Position numbers and translations under genes: made by a program. Shown here in pieces: positions 1-7,949 of a stretch of DNA of 17,790 nucleotides (positions within the stretch are counted from its first letter, which is position 1; every line of letters begins with the position of its first letter). The notes beneath the pieces were generated by a model. That model saw only the letters and a list, made by a program, of their open reading frames with translations. It had not been told where the DNA came from and made no database searches. The stretch is from Acidobacteriaceae bacterium (GTDB lineage Bacteria > Acidobacteriota > Terriglobia > Terriglobales > Acidobacteriaceae): contig JASHTU010000071.1 of assembly GCA_030040395.1 (NCBI GenBank), forward strand, positions 1 to 17,790, read 5' to 3'.

Positions 1-365
1 TCGTCGCCGACCGGCAGGGATTGACTACCACCTATGCCTTGAACGGCTTGCAAGAGCGCGGGATTCTGTTTGCCGGGCCGGGTGTGGAAGTGTACGAGGG
101 CATGATCGTGGGTGAACACTCGCGCGACAACGATCTGGACGTGAACGTGGTGCGCGAAAAGAAAATGACCAACATGCGCGCGTCGACGGCCGATGAAGCC
201 ATTCGCCTGGCGCCCCACACCACTTTGAATCTCGAGCAGGCCATCGAGTTCATCGCCGACGATGAGTTGGTGGAAGTGACGCCGAAATCGCTGCGGCTGC
301 GGAAGAAGATACTGCAGCAGAACAAGCGGCCCAAGCGGTGGGAAAAGGCGGAGATCGCTGGCTAG
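1..365 (+). CDS. typA: Ribosome-associated GTPase TypA/BipA, C-terminal fragment
   Basis: Only the last 120 codons are present; the frame is open from base 3 and the 5' part lies outside the window, so the in-frame TTG at 21 is not a start. The fragment carries the conserved TypA/BipA C-terminal region: [21 protein letters not shown], then TNMRAS, then [18 protein letters not shown] and a basic tail. This domain is specific to TypA and contacts the ribosomal A site in the family's known structures. TypA is a translational GTPase involved in ribosome assembly and stress or cold adaptation. The GTPase domain cannot be checked here. The gene converges with purK, with only 11 bp between the two stop codons and no obvious terminator. 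Confidence 0.95.
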   Translation, partial: VADRQGLTTTYALNGLQERGILFAGPGVEVYEGMIVGEHSRDNDLDVNVVREKKMTNMRASTADEAIRLAPHTTLNLEQAIEFIADDELVEVTPKSLRLRKKILQQNKRPKRWEKAEIAG

Positions 366-376
366 TCATCCCGGCG

Positions 377-1537
377 TTAGAGCCGTCGTTTGGCTTCGAG
401 GACACGTTCGAGCGCCTCGTCGGCCGTCGCCCCGGTGGCGGATAAGTGCCCCATTTTGCGGCCTGCCCGCGGCGTGTGCTTCTCATATAAATGCAGACGT
501 ACGCCGGGCACTTCTAGGGCGGCAGGAAAATTCGGTTCGCCGTTGAGCCACAGATCGCCAAGCAGGTTTGCAATCGCGCACGGTGCAATGAGGGACGCGT
601 CGCCCAGCGGCAGATTGCAGACCGCGCGCACCAGTTGCTCGAACTGGCTGGTTACGCAGCCGCGTTCGCTCTGGTGATAGCTGTTGTGCGGTCGCGGCGC
701 GAGTTCGTTGACGAAGAGCTCGCCTGCGCGCGTCACAAAGAGTTCGGCGCAAAGAAGGCCGACGATGCCGAGCTTGGCGACGAGATCGGCGGCGAGAGCT
801 TCAGCGCGGAATTCAATCTCCGGTGAAACGCCGGCGGGCAGCGCGCTCCAGGCCAAGATCTGACTCTCGTGATGATTGCGCGCGGCGGGAAAGGCGCGCA
901 CCTCGCCGGATGGACTCCGCGCAGCCATCACGCTGATTTCGCACGCGAGATCGAGCGCCTTTTCGGCGACGGCGGGGCGCTCGCCGAGTTCGCGCCAAAT
1001 AGCTCCAGGGTTGGTGCGGTCGGTCGGCTGGGTTCGTACTTGCCCGCGCCCGTCGTAGCCGCCGCGGCCGGTCTTCACGAAGACGTCGCCGCCCAGCGCA
1101 GCCACGGCCTCGGGCAGTTCGGCTTCGCTGCGCACTACGCGGAAGGAGCCGACGGGGAATCCGTGCTCTGCAAGCCAGGGTTTCTGGAGGGTTTTGTCCT
1201 GGATGATGCGCACCGGTTCGACGCCTGGACGCAGGGGGGCGAGCCGCGCCACTTCGCGAAGGGCGTCCACGCCGATCTGCTCGATCTCCAAGGTCACGGC
1301 GTCAGCTCCGGAGCCGAGGCGACGCGCGGCGTCTACATCGTCCCAGCGGCCGACGAAGGTCTGGTCGGCGATAAAGCTGGCCGGACAAGCGGGTTCGGGA
1401 TCCATGACGCGAACGCGGTAACCCATGGTGCGCGCGGCCATTGCAGTCATGCGGCCAAGCTGGCCGCCGCCGAGGATGGCGAGCAGTCCGCCGGGACGAA
1501 CAACGCTTTCTGCTTTCGGGGAAGACGCGGAATTCAC
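377..1537 (-). CDS. purK: 5-(carboxyamino)imidazole ribonucleotide synthase
   Basis: A 386-residue ATP-grasp enzyme of normal PurK length. It uses ATP and bicarbonate to convert AIR to N5-CAIR in de novo purine synthesis, in the cytoplasm. The N-terminal nucleotide-binding loop GGGQLGRM is at residues 23-30. The central ATP-grasp region contains [14 protein letters not shown], and the C-terminal block [15 protein letters not shown] followed by TSQFEQ is diagnostic of PurK. The start is a GTG at 1537 whose bases overlap the purE stop as GTGA, so translation is probably coupled. No better ATG precedes the GGGQLGRM loop, and the short N-terminal extension is slightly longer than in many homologues. 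It is the second gene of a purEK unit. Confidence 0.96.
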   Translation of the reverse strand: MNSASSPKAESVVRPGGLLAILGGGQLGRMTAMAARTMGYRVRVMDPEPACPASFIADQTFVGRWDDVDAARRLGSGADAVTLEIEQIGVDALREVARLAPLRPGVEPVRIIQDKTLQKPWLAEHGFPVGSFRVVRSEAELPEAVAALGGDVFVKTGRGGYDGRGQVRTQPTDRTNPGAIWRELGERPAVAEKALDLACEISVMAARSPSGEVRAFPAARNHHESQILAWSALPAGVSPEIEFRAEALAADLVAKLGIVGLLCAELFVTRAGELFVNELAPRPHNSYHQSERGCVTSQFEQLVRAVCNLPLGDASLIAPCAIANLLGDLWLNGEPNFPAALEVPGVRLHLYEKHTPRAGRKMGHLSATGATADEALERVLEAKRRL

Positions 1538-2037
1538 TTCGGCGGATCCTCGCCCAAGGTCTGATCCAGAACCTCTTGAGTGCGCGCGGCGCGCCAGGCG
1601 GCAAGGCGCTCGTAGAGAGCCGAGTCCGTGGCGGCGAGAATTTCGGCGGCCAGGATTGCAGCGTTAGCGGCGCCGGGCTTGCCGATGGCCAGCGTGCCTA
1701 CAGGAACTCCTTTGGGCATCTGCACGATCGAGAGCAGGGAGTCGAGGCCGTTCAGTGGAGTGGCGAGGACGGGAACGCCGAGCACGGGAACGAGGGTTTT
1801 GGCGGCCAGCATTCCGGGTAAATGGGCGGCTCCGCCGGCGCCGGCAATGATAGCGCGAAGGCCACGCTCGCGGGCGGTTTCAGCGTATTGAAAAAGCCAA
1901 TCCGGAGTGCGATGGGCGCTGACGATGCGCGCTTCGTAGGGAATCTCGAGCATGCGAAGTATTTCAACCGCCGCGGAGAGCGTTTCGTAGTCGCTCTTGC
2001 TGCCCATCACAATGCCCACCAGCGGTTGGCCGCTCAT
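1534..2037 (-). CDS. purE: N5-CAIR mutase (class I PurE)
   Basis: A 167-residue protein of standard class I PurE size. It rearranges N5-CAIR, made by PurK, to 4-carboxy-AIR; a PurK partner next door fits class I rather than class II chemistry. Visible motifs are GSKSD at 12-16, SAHRTP at 40-45 (H42 aligns with the catalytic histidine of the family) and [10 protein letters not shown] at 66-75, then [18 protein letters not shown] and the glycine-rich C-terminal part. The ATG at 2037 is chosen because GSKSD lies at its usual distance from the N terminus. No Shine-Dalgarno sequence precedes it. Instead a perfect TATAAT lies 5 nt upstream of the ATG, suggesting a leaderless mRNA. purE and purK overlap by 4 bp. 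Confidence 0.96.
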   Translation of the reverse strand: MSGQPLVGIVMGSKSDYETLSAAVEILRMLEIPYEARIVSAHRTPDWLFQYAETARERGLRAIIAGAGGAAHLPGMLAAKTLVPVLGVPVLATPLNGLDSLLSIVQMPKGVPVGTLAIGKPGAANAAILAAEILAATDSALYERLAAWRAARTQEVLDQTLGEDPPK

Positions 2038-2043
2038 GGGGTG

Positions 2044-2049
2044 ATTATA
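2044..2049 (-). promoter_or_regulatory. Candidate -10 box for purEK (leaderless start)
   Basis: On the minus strand this hexamer reads TATAAT, followed by CACCC and then the purE ATG. Transcription would begin about 6-7 nt past the box, at or within one base of the start codon. No -35 match is evident: the expected position reads roughly CGGATC. No ribosome binding site lies between the box and the ATG. The absence of an SD makes a leaderless transcript the simplest reading, but it remains an inference. Confidence 0.5.
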
Positions 2050-2151
2050 CGAGGGCCGATGTCCCCGATCCGGCGCTCAGCGGCGCGTCGGCTTGTGAGG
2101 ATTCGAAATACCGTTTACCTGGTTTCGCTAACCGGGCTTCCGCGGCAGGCT

Positions 2152-5100
2152 CTAGAGTTGAGGGCCTCCTTGGGGGTAATCGACGCGGATGGTGAGGATT
2201 TCGTAGGGGTGGATGGGGACTTTGACGACGTCGCCGGCAATGGCGAGCGGGCTGCCCTGGGGTTCTTCCATCAGGTTCGTCACTGTGGCTCCCGTGGCTC
2301 CGGGCGGAACGTGGAACTCGGCGGTCGCGTCCTTGCCTGCCCACTCGTAGACCCGGAAGATGAGACCTTTGGCGTCTTCAGCCTTTTTGACGGCGGTGAG
2401 GACGACGTTATCCGGCGATACGGAAGCAAAGGAATGGTCGGCGGGCAAGGAGCCGGCATGGGCAGTGGTGACGACGGCCTGAAGCGGGTAGTCGTAATCA
2501 TAGCCGTGGCGAACGGTGAGGGCGTCCTTCCATGTACCGGCGTGGGGATAGAGCGCGTAGCGGAAGTGGTGCTCGCCCATGTCCGCATCCGGATCGGGCC
2601 ATTTGGGCGAGCGCAGCAAGGTAAGGCGAAGGAGGTTGCCGACGGCGTCGTAGCCGTACTTGTCCGCGTTGAGGACGCTGAGACCGTACACTTTGCCGTC
2701 AGGCCCGGGGCCGGATAGATCGGCCCAGCGGAGGGCCGGAACTTCGAACTGCGCTTTCTCCCAATTGTTGTTGCGGGTGGTGGGACGCTCGATGGTTCCG
2801 TAAGGAATTTCGTAGGTGGCGAAGTTGTTGGTGACGGCGAGCGGGAAGGCGGCTTTGAGGAGGACGTGGCTCTCATGCCAGTCGATGTCGTTGTCGATGT
2901 TGATGATGTCGGAGTTGTCCGGAATGCTGATGGTCTGGACAAATGTGGAGCTCTGCCAATGGCGCACAATCCGGATGGCGCGGCCATTCCTTCCCTGCGC
3001 CCAATCAACGGAATCCGCCTCGCTGATCACAGTGGGGGGCACATCCAGCGTTCCGGGGTCGATGTTCCAGGCGTCGTATTCCTTGGGCAGATCATGAAAC
3101 GCCTGTAGCTCATTGGCGCATGCGCCGTTGGGAATCCAATCAAACCCGCTGGCGCGGTCGCGAATACTGGTGATGCAGCCTGTGGTTCCGTCTACGCTGA
3201 CGTTGAAGTGGGTGTTTCCAATGTCGAAACTCGCCTGGTGGCCTCCCGGAAGTTGCGGCTCCTTCGGCTCAGCTTTCGCGCGCGCCTCGTGAAGAACAAC
3301 GTACCCCAAGGCTGGAACATGGCTGACCGGAACCTCTACCTCTTCGGTTCCGCTCGCCTTATCGATAGAGGCAACCGAGCCCTGGACTCGAATCCCATTG
3401 CTGCCGGTGAAAGATAACGCACCCTGGTCGGAAGCAGGCTGGCGCAGTCTCACTGTAACGTCGCCGGACCGGTCCCACCCGAGGGGATTGAAGACGATGA
3501 TCGCCGGATCGTTCGCGCCATTCGAGCCAGCTTCAGTGTTGATGTGGTTCGAAACGGTGTCGAGCGCATTCTGGTCGATCCCGTTCGTTGACATGCGCAC
3601 CCAGTCGTAGTCCTTTTGCGCGTCGCGATAGATGACGGCGATGCCGGAGCCGGCGGCGAGGTCGTGGAACTGGTTGAAGAGGACTTTCTCCCAGTCAACG
3701 GTGAGCTGCGCATCGGGATATTTTTGGCCATCGAGCCAGGCCAGCGAGGACCACTTCTCGGCGTTGAGCACTTCCTCTTCGGAGGTGCGCATGTTGTGCT
3801 TCTGGTTGGCCTGGGTGGTGTAGACGCCGCGATGAAATTCAAGATAGAGCTCGCTGTCCCAGGTGGGAATAGCGATCTTGCCGGCAATGGGAGCGGGAGG
3901 CTGGTAATTGGGAACGGATTGGTAATTCCAGGTCTGGCTCTCAGGCGCGATTTCTTTTTCGACGGTGGAGAAAAAGGACTGCGCCGTGCCGAACTGATAG
4001 TTGGGCGTGACTGGTGGGCCGCCGTCGGCGGTGATGGCGGCCGGTGCGGGGTCCATCCAGTGGGAACCTTCGTCGAGCATGGCGCGCGTGGGGCCGCCGC
4101 CGTGGTCGCCGATGCCGTAGAGATCGAGAAGTTCAGGCAAGCCGGGAGAAAACTGGCGGCCATTCTTCAGGTCTTCGCCGAGGCGGACGGGGTTGAGGTC
4201 GTTGTTGCCGTAACCATTGGGGAAATAGGTGAGCACCTTGGAGCCGTCGGGCGACTCCCACCAGAAAAGCTTGAAGGGGAGTTTGTTGGTGTCGTTCCAG
4301 CTCATCTTCTGGGTGACGAAGTAATCGACGCCGCTTTTCTTGTAGATCTGGGGCAGCTGCCAGTTGTAGCCGAAGGAGTCAGGGTTCCAGCCGATGCGCA
4401 CGTCTACGCCGTAGGCCTGTTTGTACCAGCGCTTGCCGACGAGCAACTGGCGGACTAGCGATTCGCCGCTGGGCATGTTGAGGTCGGGCTCGACCCACAT
4501 GCCGCCGACGATCTCCCAGCGGCCCTCCTTGATGCGCTGCTTGATCTGGTCATTGAGGTCGGGGTACTTATCGGCCATCCACTGGTTGTAAGCCGCGGCG
4601 GATTGCGTGTAGACGTAGTTGGGGTACTCGTACATCAGTTGCAGCGCGGTGGAGAAGGTGCGGTGGACCACGTCCACGGTTTCGGTCGAGGGCCAGAGCC
4701 ATGCGGCGTCGATGTGAGAGTTGCCGTCGAGATGAAACGTGGCTTGCTGGAACAGCGGGCGGAGGGCTTCGAGCTGGGCTTGCGCGGCTTTGAGGCTCGA
4801 GTCGAATTTGTCTTGATCGTGGGCGTCTAGTGCAGCGATATCGACGACATGGGCGGCGTTTTCAAGCGTGGTCATGGGAGCGGCGTCGCCGGGGGCGAGC
4901 GAGGGAATGAGCTCGGCGGCGGAGAGGAACTCCTCGCCGAGATCGACGGGGTTGGGACGAGTTTCAGGGAAGTCGATGGTCAAGGTGGCGCCGCGGAAGG
5001 TTTTCACATCCACGGTGTGCAGCAGCTTGACGGCAACGACAACTTTGTCGCCGGGGCGAGCCTTATCGAAAAGGACGATGGGCTCGAGGTCCTCACCCAT

Positions 5101-5535
5101 GGCCACACGGCGGCCGTTGAAGTAGAGAATTTGGGGCATGGGGCCGTTGGCGCCGGCGTGGAACTGGAACCAGATGCGTGAGCCGGTGAGGTCGTAGCCG
5201 CCCAGAGTCTCGGGCACCTCATAGATTTGGCGAAACCAAACCGCCTCATTGGGAGCCTTGGCTCCCCTGGCGATGGGCTGCCAGTCGCTCTCGTCGAGGT
5301 TGACGTCTTCAGCGTGGGGCATGTCGCCGGCGTGCATTTTCCATAAGCCATCGTCAAGCTCACGCAGGCTCACGAGGCGGTCGACAATGACGCGGGCCTC
5401 GGGCGGCAGGGCCGCCTCGGCGTTGGCAAACTCGCCGCCGCGCTGCGCCGCAGTGCGCGGGGCGGAGAACGCAACTCCCAGCAGGGCAAGCAGGATCACG
5501 GAAAATCGGCAGTGCGGTTTCAAGCAAGTAATCAT
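2152..5535 (-). CDS. Secreted GH38 alpha-mannosidase
   Basis: A protein of about 1127 residues in glycoside hydrolase family 38, retaining alpha-mannosidases that cleave terminal alpha-mannosides. The start at 5535 is preferred because GGAGG lies 11 nt upstream and a clear signal peptide follows (hydrophobic FSVILLALLGVAFSA, cleavage near TAAQ). Upstream in-frame starts at 5568 and 5835 lack an SD, and the latter runs into the preceding gene. In order come a beta-sandwich region (about 60-180), then the GH38 catalytic domain with NSHIDAAWLWP (H274, D276) and GWNPDSFGYNWQLPQ (D386, the predicted nucleophile). The middle-domain motif FHDLAAGSG is near residue 624, followed by a long C-terminal beta-rich region. 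Key residues are intact. It lies 88 bp downstream of the GH63-like gene on the same strand, so a two-gene operon is likely. The linkage specificity cannot be read from the sequence. Confidence 0.92.
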   Translation of the reverse strand: MITCLKPHCRFSVILLALLGVAFSAPRTAAQRGGEFANAEAALPPEARVIVDRLVSLRELDDGLWKMHAGDMPHAEDVNLDESDWQPIARGAKAPNEAVWFRQIYEVPETLGGYDLTGSRIWFQFHAGANGPMPQILYFNGRRVAMGEDLEPIVLFDKARPGDKVVVAVKLLHTVDVKTFRGATLTIDFPETRPNPVDLGEEFLSAAELIPSLAPGDAAPMTTLENAAHVVDIAALDAHDQDKFDSSLKAAQAQLEALRPLFQQATFHLDGNSHIDAAWLWPSTETVDVVHRTFSTALQLMYEYPNYVYTQSAAAYNQWMADKYPDLNDQIKQRIKEGRWEIVGGMWVEPDLNMPSGESLVRQLLVGKRWYKQAYGVDVRIGWNPDSFGYNWQLPQIYKKSGVDYFVTQKMSWNDTNKLPFKLFWWESPDGSKVLTYFPNGYGNNDLNPVRLGEDLKNGRQFSPGLPELLDLYGIGDHGGGPTRAMLDEGSHWMDPAPAAITADGGPPVTPNYQFGTAQSFFSTVEKEIAPESQTWNYQSVPNYQPPAPIAGKIAIPTWDSELYLEFHRGVYTTQANQKHNMRTSEEEVLNAEKWSSLAWLDGQKYPDAQLTVDWEKVLFNQFHDLAAGSGIAVIYRDAQKDYDWVRMSTNGIDQNALDTVSNHINTEAGSNGANDPAIIVFNPLGWDRSGDVTVRLRQPASDQGALSFTGSNGIRVQGSVASIDKASGTEEVEVPVSHVPALGYVVLHEARAKAEPKEPQLPGGHQASFDIGNTHFNVSVDGTTGCITSIRDRASGFDWIPNGACANELQAFHDLPKEYDAWNIDPGTLDVPPTVISEADSVDWAQGRNGRAIRIVRHWQSSTFVQTISIPDNSDIINIDNDIDWHESHVLLKAAFPLAVTNNFATYEIPYGTIERPTTRNNNWEKAQFEVPALRWADLSGPGPDGKVYGLSVLNADKYGYDAVGNLLRLTLLRSPKWPDPDADMGEHHFRYALYPHAGTWKDALTVRHGYDYDYPLQAVVTTAHAGSLPADHSFASVSPDNVVLTAVKKAEDAKGLIFRVYEWAGKDATAEFHVPPGATGATVTNLMEEPQGSPLAIAGDVVKVPIHPYEILTIRVDYPQGGPQL

Positions 5536-5623
5536 GACGGAGGCACCCTCCGCAGCATTGTAGGTCATGCACCCGGCGCGGCGGGGTGAAACGGCGCGGC
5601 TTTCCCGTGCGCTGCCCGGCGGC

Positions 5624-7672
5624 TTACGGCGCCGGAGGGGACAGCGGCGCGGGCCCAGATTCTTCCAGGTATTCGACGTAGCCGAGCAGGGCGCCCCAGT
5701 GGTAAAAGCGGTCGCTGGAGCGCACGTCGTCGCCGCTGCCGGTGATGGCGTTGTAGTTTTCGTGCACATGGCCGTTTTGCTTCCACTCCCCGAGGAACAG
5801 GGTGTAGGACTTTTCCGCGAACTGGCGGCGCACATCGGGGCCGGCGTAGTTGCGCAAGCCGAGATAGACGAGATAGTTCATGGGCCCCCAGATGCGGCCA
5901 CGCCAGTAGTTCTGATCGGGAAAGGCGGGATCGTCGCGGGCGATGGAGGGGATGACCCACTGGCCCCAGAACTCGCGGGGATTGAGCAGATGCTTCTGAA
6001 TCATGGCCTGGGCCTGGGCGGGCGTGGCCGTGTGCGCCAGCAGCGGATAGAAATTGGTGGGCGAAAGCCGGCGGCTGAACTGGCCGGTATGCAGATCCTT
6101 GTTGAGAAAGGCGCTGTCAGGCTCGCTCCACAGAGTCGTCAGACTGGCGCGATAGCGGGCGGAGCGCGCACGGAGTTCTTTGGCCTCGCCGGGCTTGGCA
6201 AGCACATCGGCGATTTCGGCAAGGGCGTCGCAGTCGGCGATGTAGAGGCTCATGAGGCCCACGTCAGCAACTTCAAGCAGATGCGATTGCGGGTTGTAGA
6301 CCGCATCGTCGTACATGGGGCTGTTGTCGAGGCCGGACTCGTAGATGGCTCCCTGGCGGGTTCCGCGGGAGTGGTCGTCGAGATTGGCGGGATGGGTGTC
6401 GCCGTCGCTGCCCCAAGCCAAGTAGCCCTGCGTGTGGCGGTGCTCGTTCCACCAGCGGTTCCATCGCAGCAACGGCTCGAAGGCGTCCTCAAGAAACCAG
6501 AGGTCGTGAAACTGGCGGTAAAGGCCGAGAACGGTGATGGCGCCGACGGGCGGCTCGGAGCGGTCGAAACTCTTCCAGCCGCCGGGGCGGGCGTAGTTGG
6601 GAACAAAGCCCTGCGGCGTCTCCTCACGGAGAATTTCCATGGCGTTGGCGTAGGCGAGGTCGCGGCCGCCGATGGAGGCCAGGGTGGCGGCGAAGAAGGT
6701 ATCCCAGTCGAAGAGCACGTAGCCGCCCCAGTTCACGCTCCAAATGCGGCTGACCGGGGAGATAACGCGGTCCTGATCGGGATCGTAGATGGTGTCCCAG
6801 CCGAGGGTGGTTTCAATGGCGTCGCGGATGGGCGCGGAACGGCCGGTGGAGGCGACGGAGTTCGCGTAACTCTGGCTGCGGCGCTCGACGATGGCCTGAA
6901 TCTCAGACAGAGTGCGGCGACGACCGGAGGCGATGCCCACAGGGGCGGTGAAATCCACAGAGAAGTACGGCGCGGCAGCGGGAACGTCGGCGTTGTCCTT
7001 GTTTTGCGTCGAGCTTTGCGCCTGAGAGGAGGGCGGAGCGCAGGTGCAATAGATGGGGACGGCGCCGGAAGCGCCGTGAGTCTCAATGAAATCGGCGCGG
7101 CGGACCGTTGTGCCGGGTCGGTTCCAGAGAAAATCGACGGAGACCACCAGCGTGGGCGGTAGTGCGGAGACGGGCCTGGACGGCAGCGGCGTAGCCAGCA
7201 GAACCAGGTCACCGGCATCCTGCGCGCTCTGGATGCGCCAACTGTGGCCCTCCCAGAAGACACGAAGATCGGTGTAGCTACCGTCCCAGGAGTGCGGGCC
7301 GGGCGACACCTGCTCGGCGCCCGGTTGCAGGCGTCCGATGAGAACGTCGCGGAGAAATGAATCGCCGGTCACGGTGCTGTTGTGCTTGAGGCCGACGTGA
7401 ATGGCCAGCCCCTCGGGAAGCAAGACCTGGGTGGTGACACTGTTGGTGTCCCAGGTGTTCCAGCCCTGAGCGAAGCGCTGCTGGACAGCGCGGTAGTTGG
7501 CCGAAAGCGGCGCAGGGGCAGGTTGTTCCGGAGTCCGGCGCGAGGCCTCCGCTGGGAAGGAGAACGCGGCGTTGCCCGCCTGCGGTTGCGCGCTGCAGGC
7601 CAAGCCGCCAAAGCAGAGCGAAACCGCGAGGGATACGGCTGTAAGCGGGGGCTGCGGGGCGATTCGGCGCAT
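5624..7672 (-). CDS. Secreted GH63/MGH1-like glycosidase
   Basis: A 682-residue predicted periplasmic or secreted glycosidase with an (alpha/alpha)6 barrel, of the GH63 / mannosylglycerate-hydrolase-like type. Family members hydrolyse alpha-glucosides or mannosylglycerate-type substrates with inversion. The start at 7672 is supported by AAGGAG 7 nt upstream and a signal peptide immediately after it (LTAVSLAVSLCFGGLACSA). Frame extension to 7873 has no support. Barrel motifs visible are FDWDTFFAATLA (D324), ESGLDNSPMYDD (D449, likely general acid), YWRGRIWGPMNYLVYLGL, and HENYNAITG (E638, likely base) with FYHWGALLGYVEYLEE near the end. The N-terminal 300 residues look beta-rich. The cysteine in GGLAC lacks a proper lipobox, so lipoprotein status is doubtful. 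The substrate is not predictable; an alpha-mannoside or alpha-glucoside is suggested by the neighbouring GH38 gene. Confidence 0.85.
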   Translation of the reverse strand: MRRIAPQPPLTAVSLAVSLCFGGLACSAQPQAGNAAFSFPAEASRRTPEQPAPAPLSANYRAVQQRFAQGWNTWDTNSVTTQVLLPEGLAIHVGLKHNSTVTGDSFLRDVLIGRLQPGAEQVSPGPHSWDGSYTDLRVFWEGHSWRIQSAQDAGDLVLLATPLPSRPVSALPPTLVVSVDFLWNRPGTTVRRADFIETHGASGAVPIYCTCAPPSSQAQSSTQNKDNADVPAAAPYFSVDFTAPVGIASGRRRTLSEIQAIVERRSQSYANSVASTGRSAPIRDAIETTLGWDTIYDPDQDRVISPVSRIWSVNWGGYVLFDWDTFFAATLASIGGRDLAYANAMEILREETPQGFVPNYARPGGWKSFDRSEPPVGAITVLGLYRQFHDLWFLEDAFEPLLRWNRWWNEHRHTQGYLAWGSDGDTHPANLDDHSRGTRQGAIYESGLDNSPMYDDAVYNPQSHLLEVADVGLMSLYIADCDALAEIADVLAKPGEAKELRARSARYRASLTTLWSEPDSAFLNKDLHTGQFSRRLSPTNFYPLLAHTATPAQAQAMIQKHLLNPREFWGQWVIPSIARDDPAFPDQNYWRGRIWGPMNYLVYLGLRNYAGPDVRRQFAEKSYTLFLGEWKQNGHVHENYNAITGSGDDVRSSDRFYHWGALLGYVEYLEESGPAPLSPPAP

Positions 7673-7706
7673 CGAGATTCTCCTTGGGCCGAGTGAACCG
7701 GCTCCC

Positions 7707-7716
7707 TTTCGCGAAA
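7707..7716. promoter_or_regulatory. Short palindrome TTTCGCGAAA
   Basis: A perfect 10-bp palindrome located 35-44 bp upstream of the GH63-like start codon. It may overlap that gene's promoter and act as a repressor site. Palindromes of 10 bp also arise by chance, so this is a weak candidate. Confidence 0.3.
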
Positions 7717-7735
7717 ACGCGGCAATGCTGTCCAC

Positions 7736-7761
7736 GATAAACGATGTGGATAAACGATGTG
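7736..7761. repeat. Perfect tandem 13-bp direct repeat (candidate operator)
   Basis: The unit GATAAACGATGTG occurs twice back to back, at 7736-7748 and 7749-7761, with no mismatch. The core ACGAT appears three times, at 7734-7738, 7741-7745 and 7754-7758. The array lies about 64 bp upstream of the GH63-like start, a position typical of regulator binding in a divergent promoter region. The binding protein is unknown, and no regulator gene is encoded nearby. Confidence 0.6.
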
Positions 7762-7949
7762 CGTGGGTTTTTTCTTTGCGGCGGGATGACAGGGAGGATC
7801 GCGGTGGAGGCGGGCGCGGAGGGTCATCTAAAAAGTGGGATGAGTGATACCGCATTGTGGGATTATTCCCCATATTATGCTCAAGCCGGCTTTGGAGGTG
7901 TGCAACACATCACATCGTTGGCCTCGGAGACACGCTCACCATAAAGGAC

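Larger units (their letters stand above)
7673..7949. promoter_or_regulatory. Divergent intergenic regulatory region
   Basis: This 277-bp gap separates the divergently transcribed glycosidase unit (minus) and hydrogenase operon (plus), so it should hold both promoters. On the minus strand AAGGAG (bases 7680-7685) is a good SD for the GH63-like gene. A perfect palindrome TTTCGCGAAA lies at 7707-7716 and a tandem repeat at 7736-7761. On the plus strand TATTAT at 7873-7878 is the best -10 candidate for the hydrogenase operon, but no convincing -35 sits 16-18 nt upstream. No gene was recognised in this gap. Confidence 0.6.

Noticed and set aside
869..1564. Plus-strand frame of 231 codons
   Set aside because: It is the antisense shadow of purK, which has clear conserved motifs.
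3616..4458. Plus-strand frame of 280 codons
   Set aside because: It is the antisense shadow of the GH38 catalytic region.
5536..5835. N-terminal extension of the GH38 gene to an upstream in-frame start at 5835
   Set aside because: The extension is antisense-like, low in normal protein features and overlaps the GH63-like gene by over 200 bp; a signal peptide and SD mark the start at 5535.
5567..7162. Plus-strand frame of 531 codons
   Set aside because: It is the high-GC antisense shadow of the GH63-like gene, with a Gly/Val/Ala-rich composition and no motifs.
7650..7672. Lipoprotein signal in the GH63-like protein (GGLAC)
   Set aside because: The -3 position is Gly rather than Leu/Val/Ile, so the lipobox is poor; signal peptidase I cleavage after ACSA fits better.
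7673..7873. N-terminal extension of the GH63-like gene to 7873
   Set aside because: An SD and signal peptide support 7672; the extra 67 residues would bury the signal peptide.
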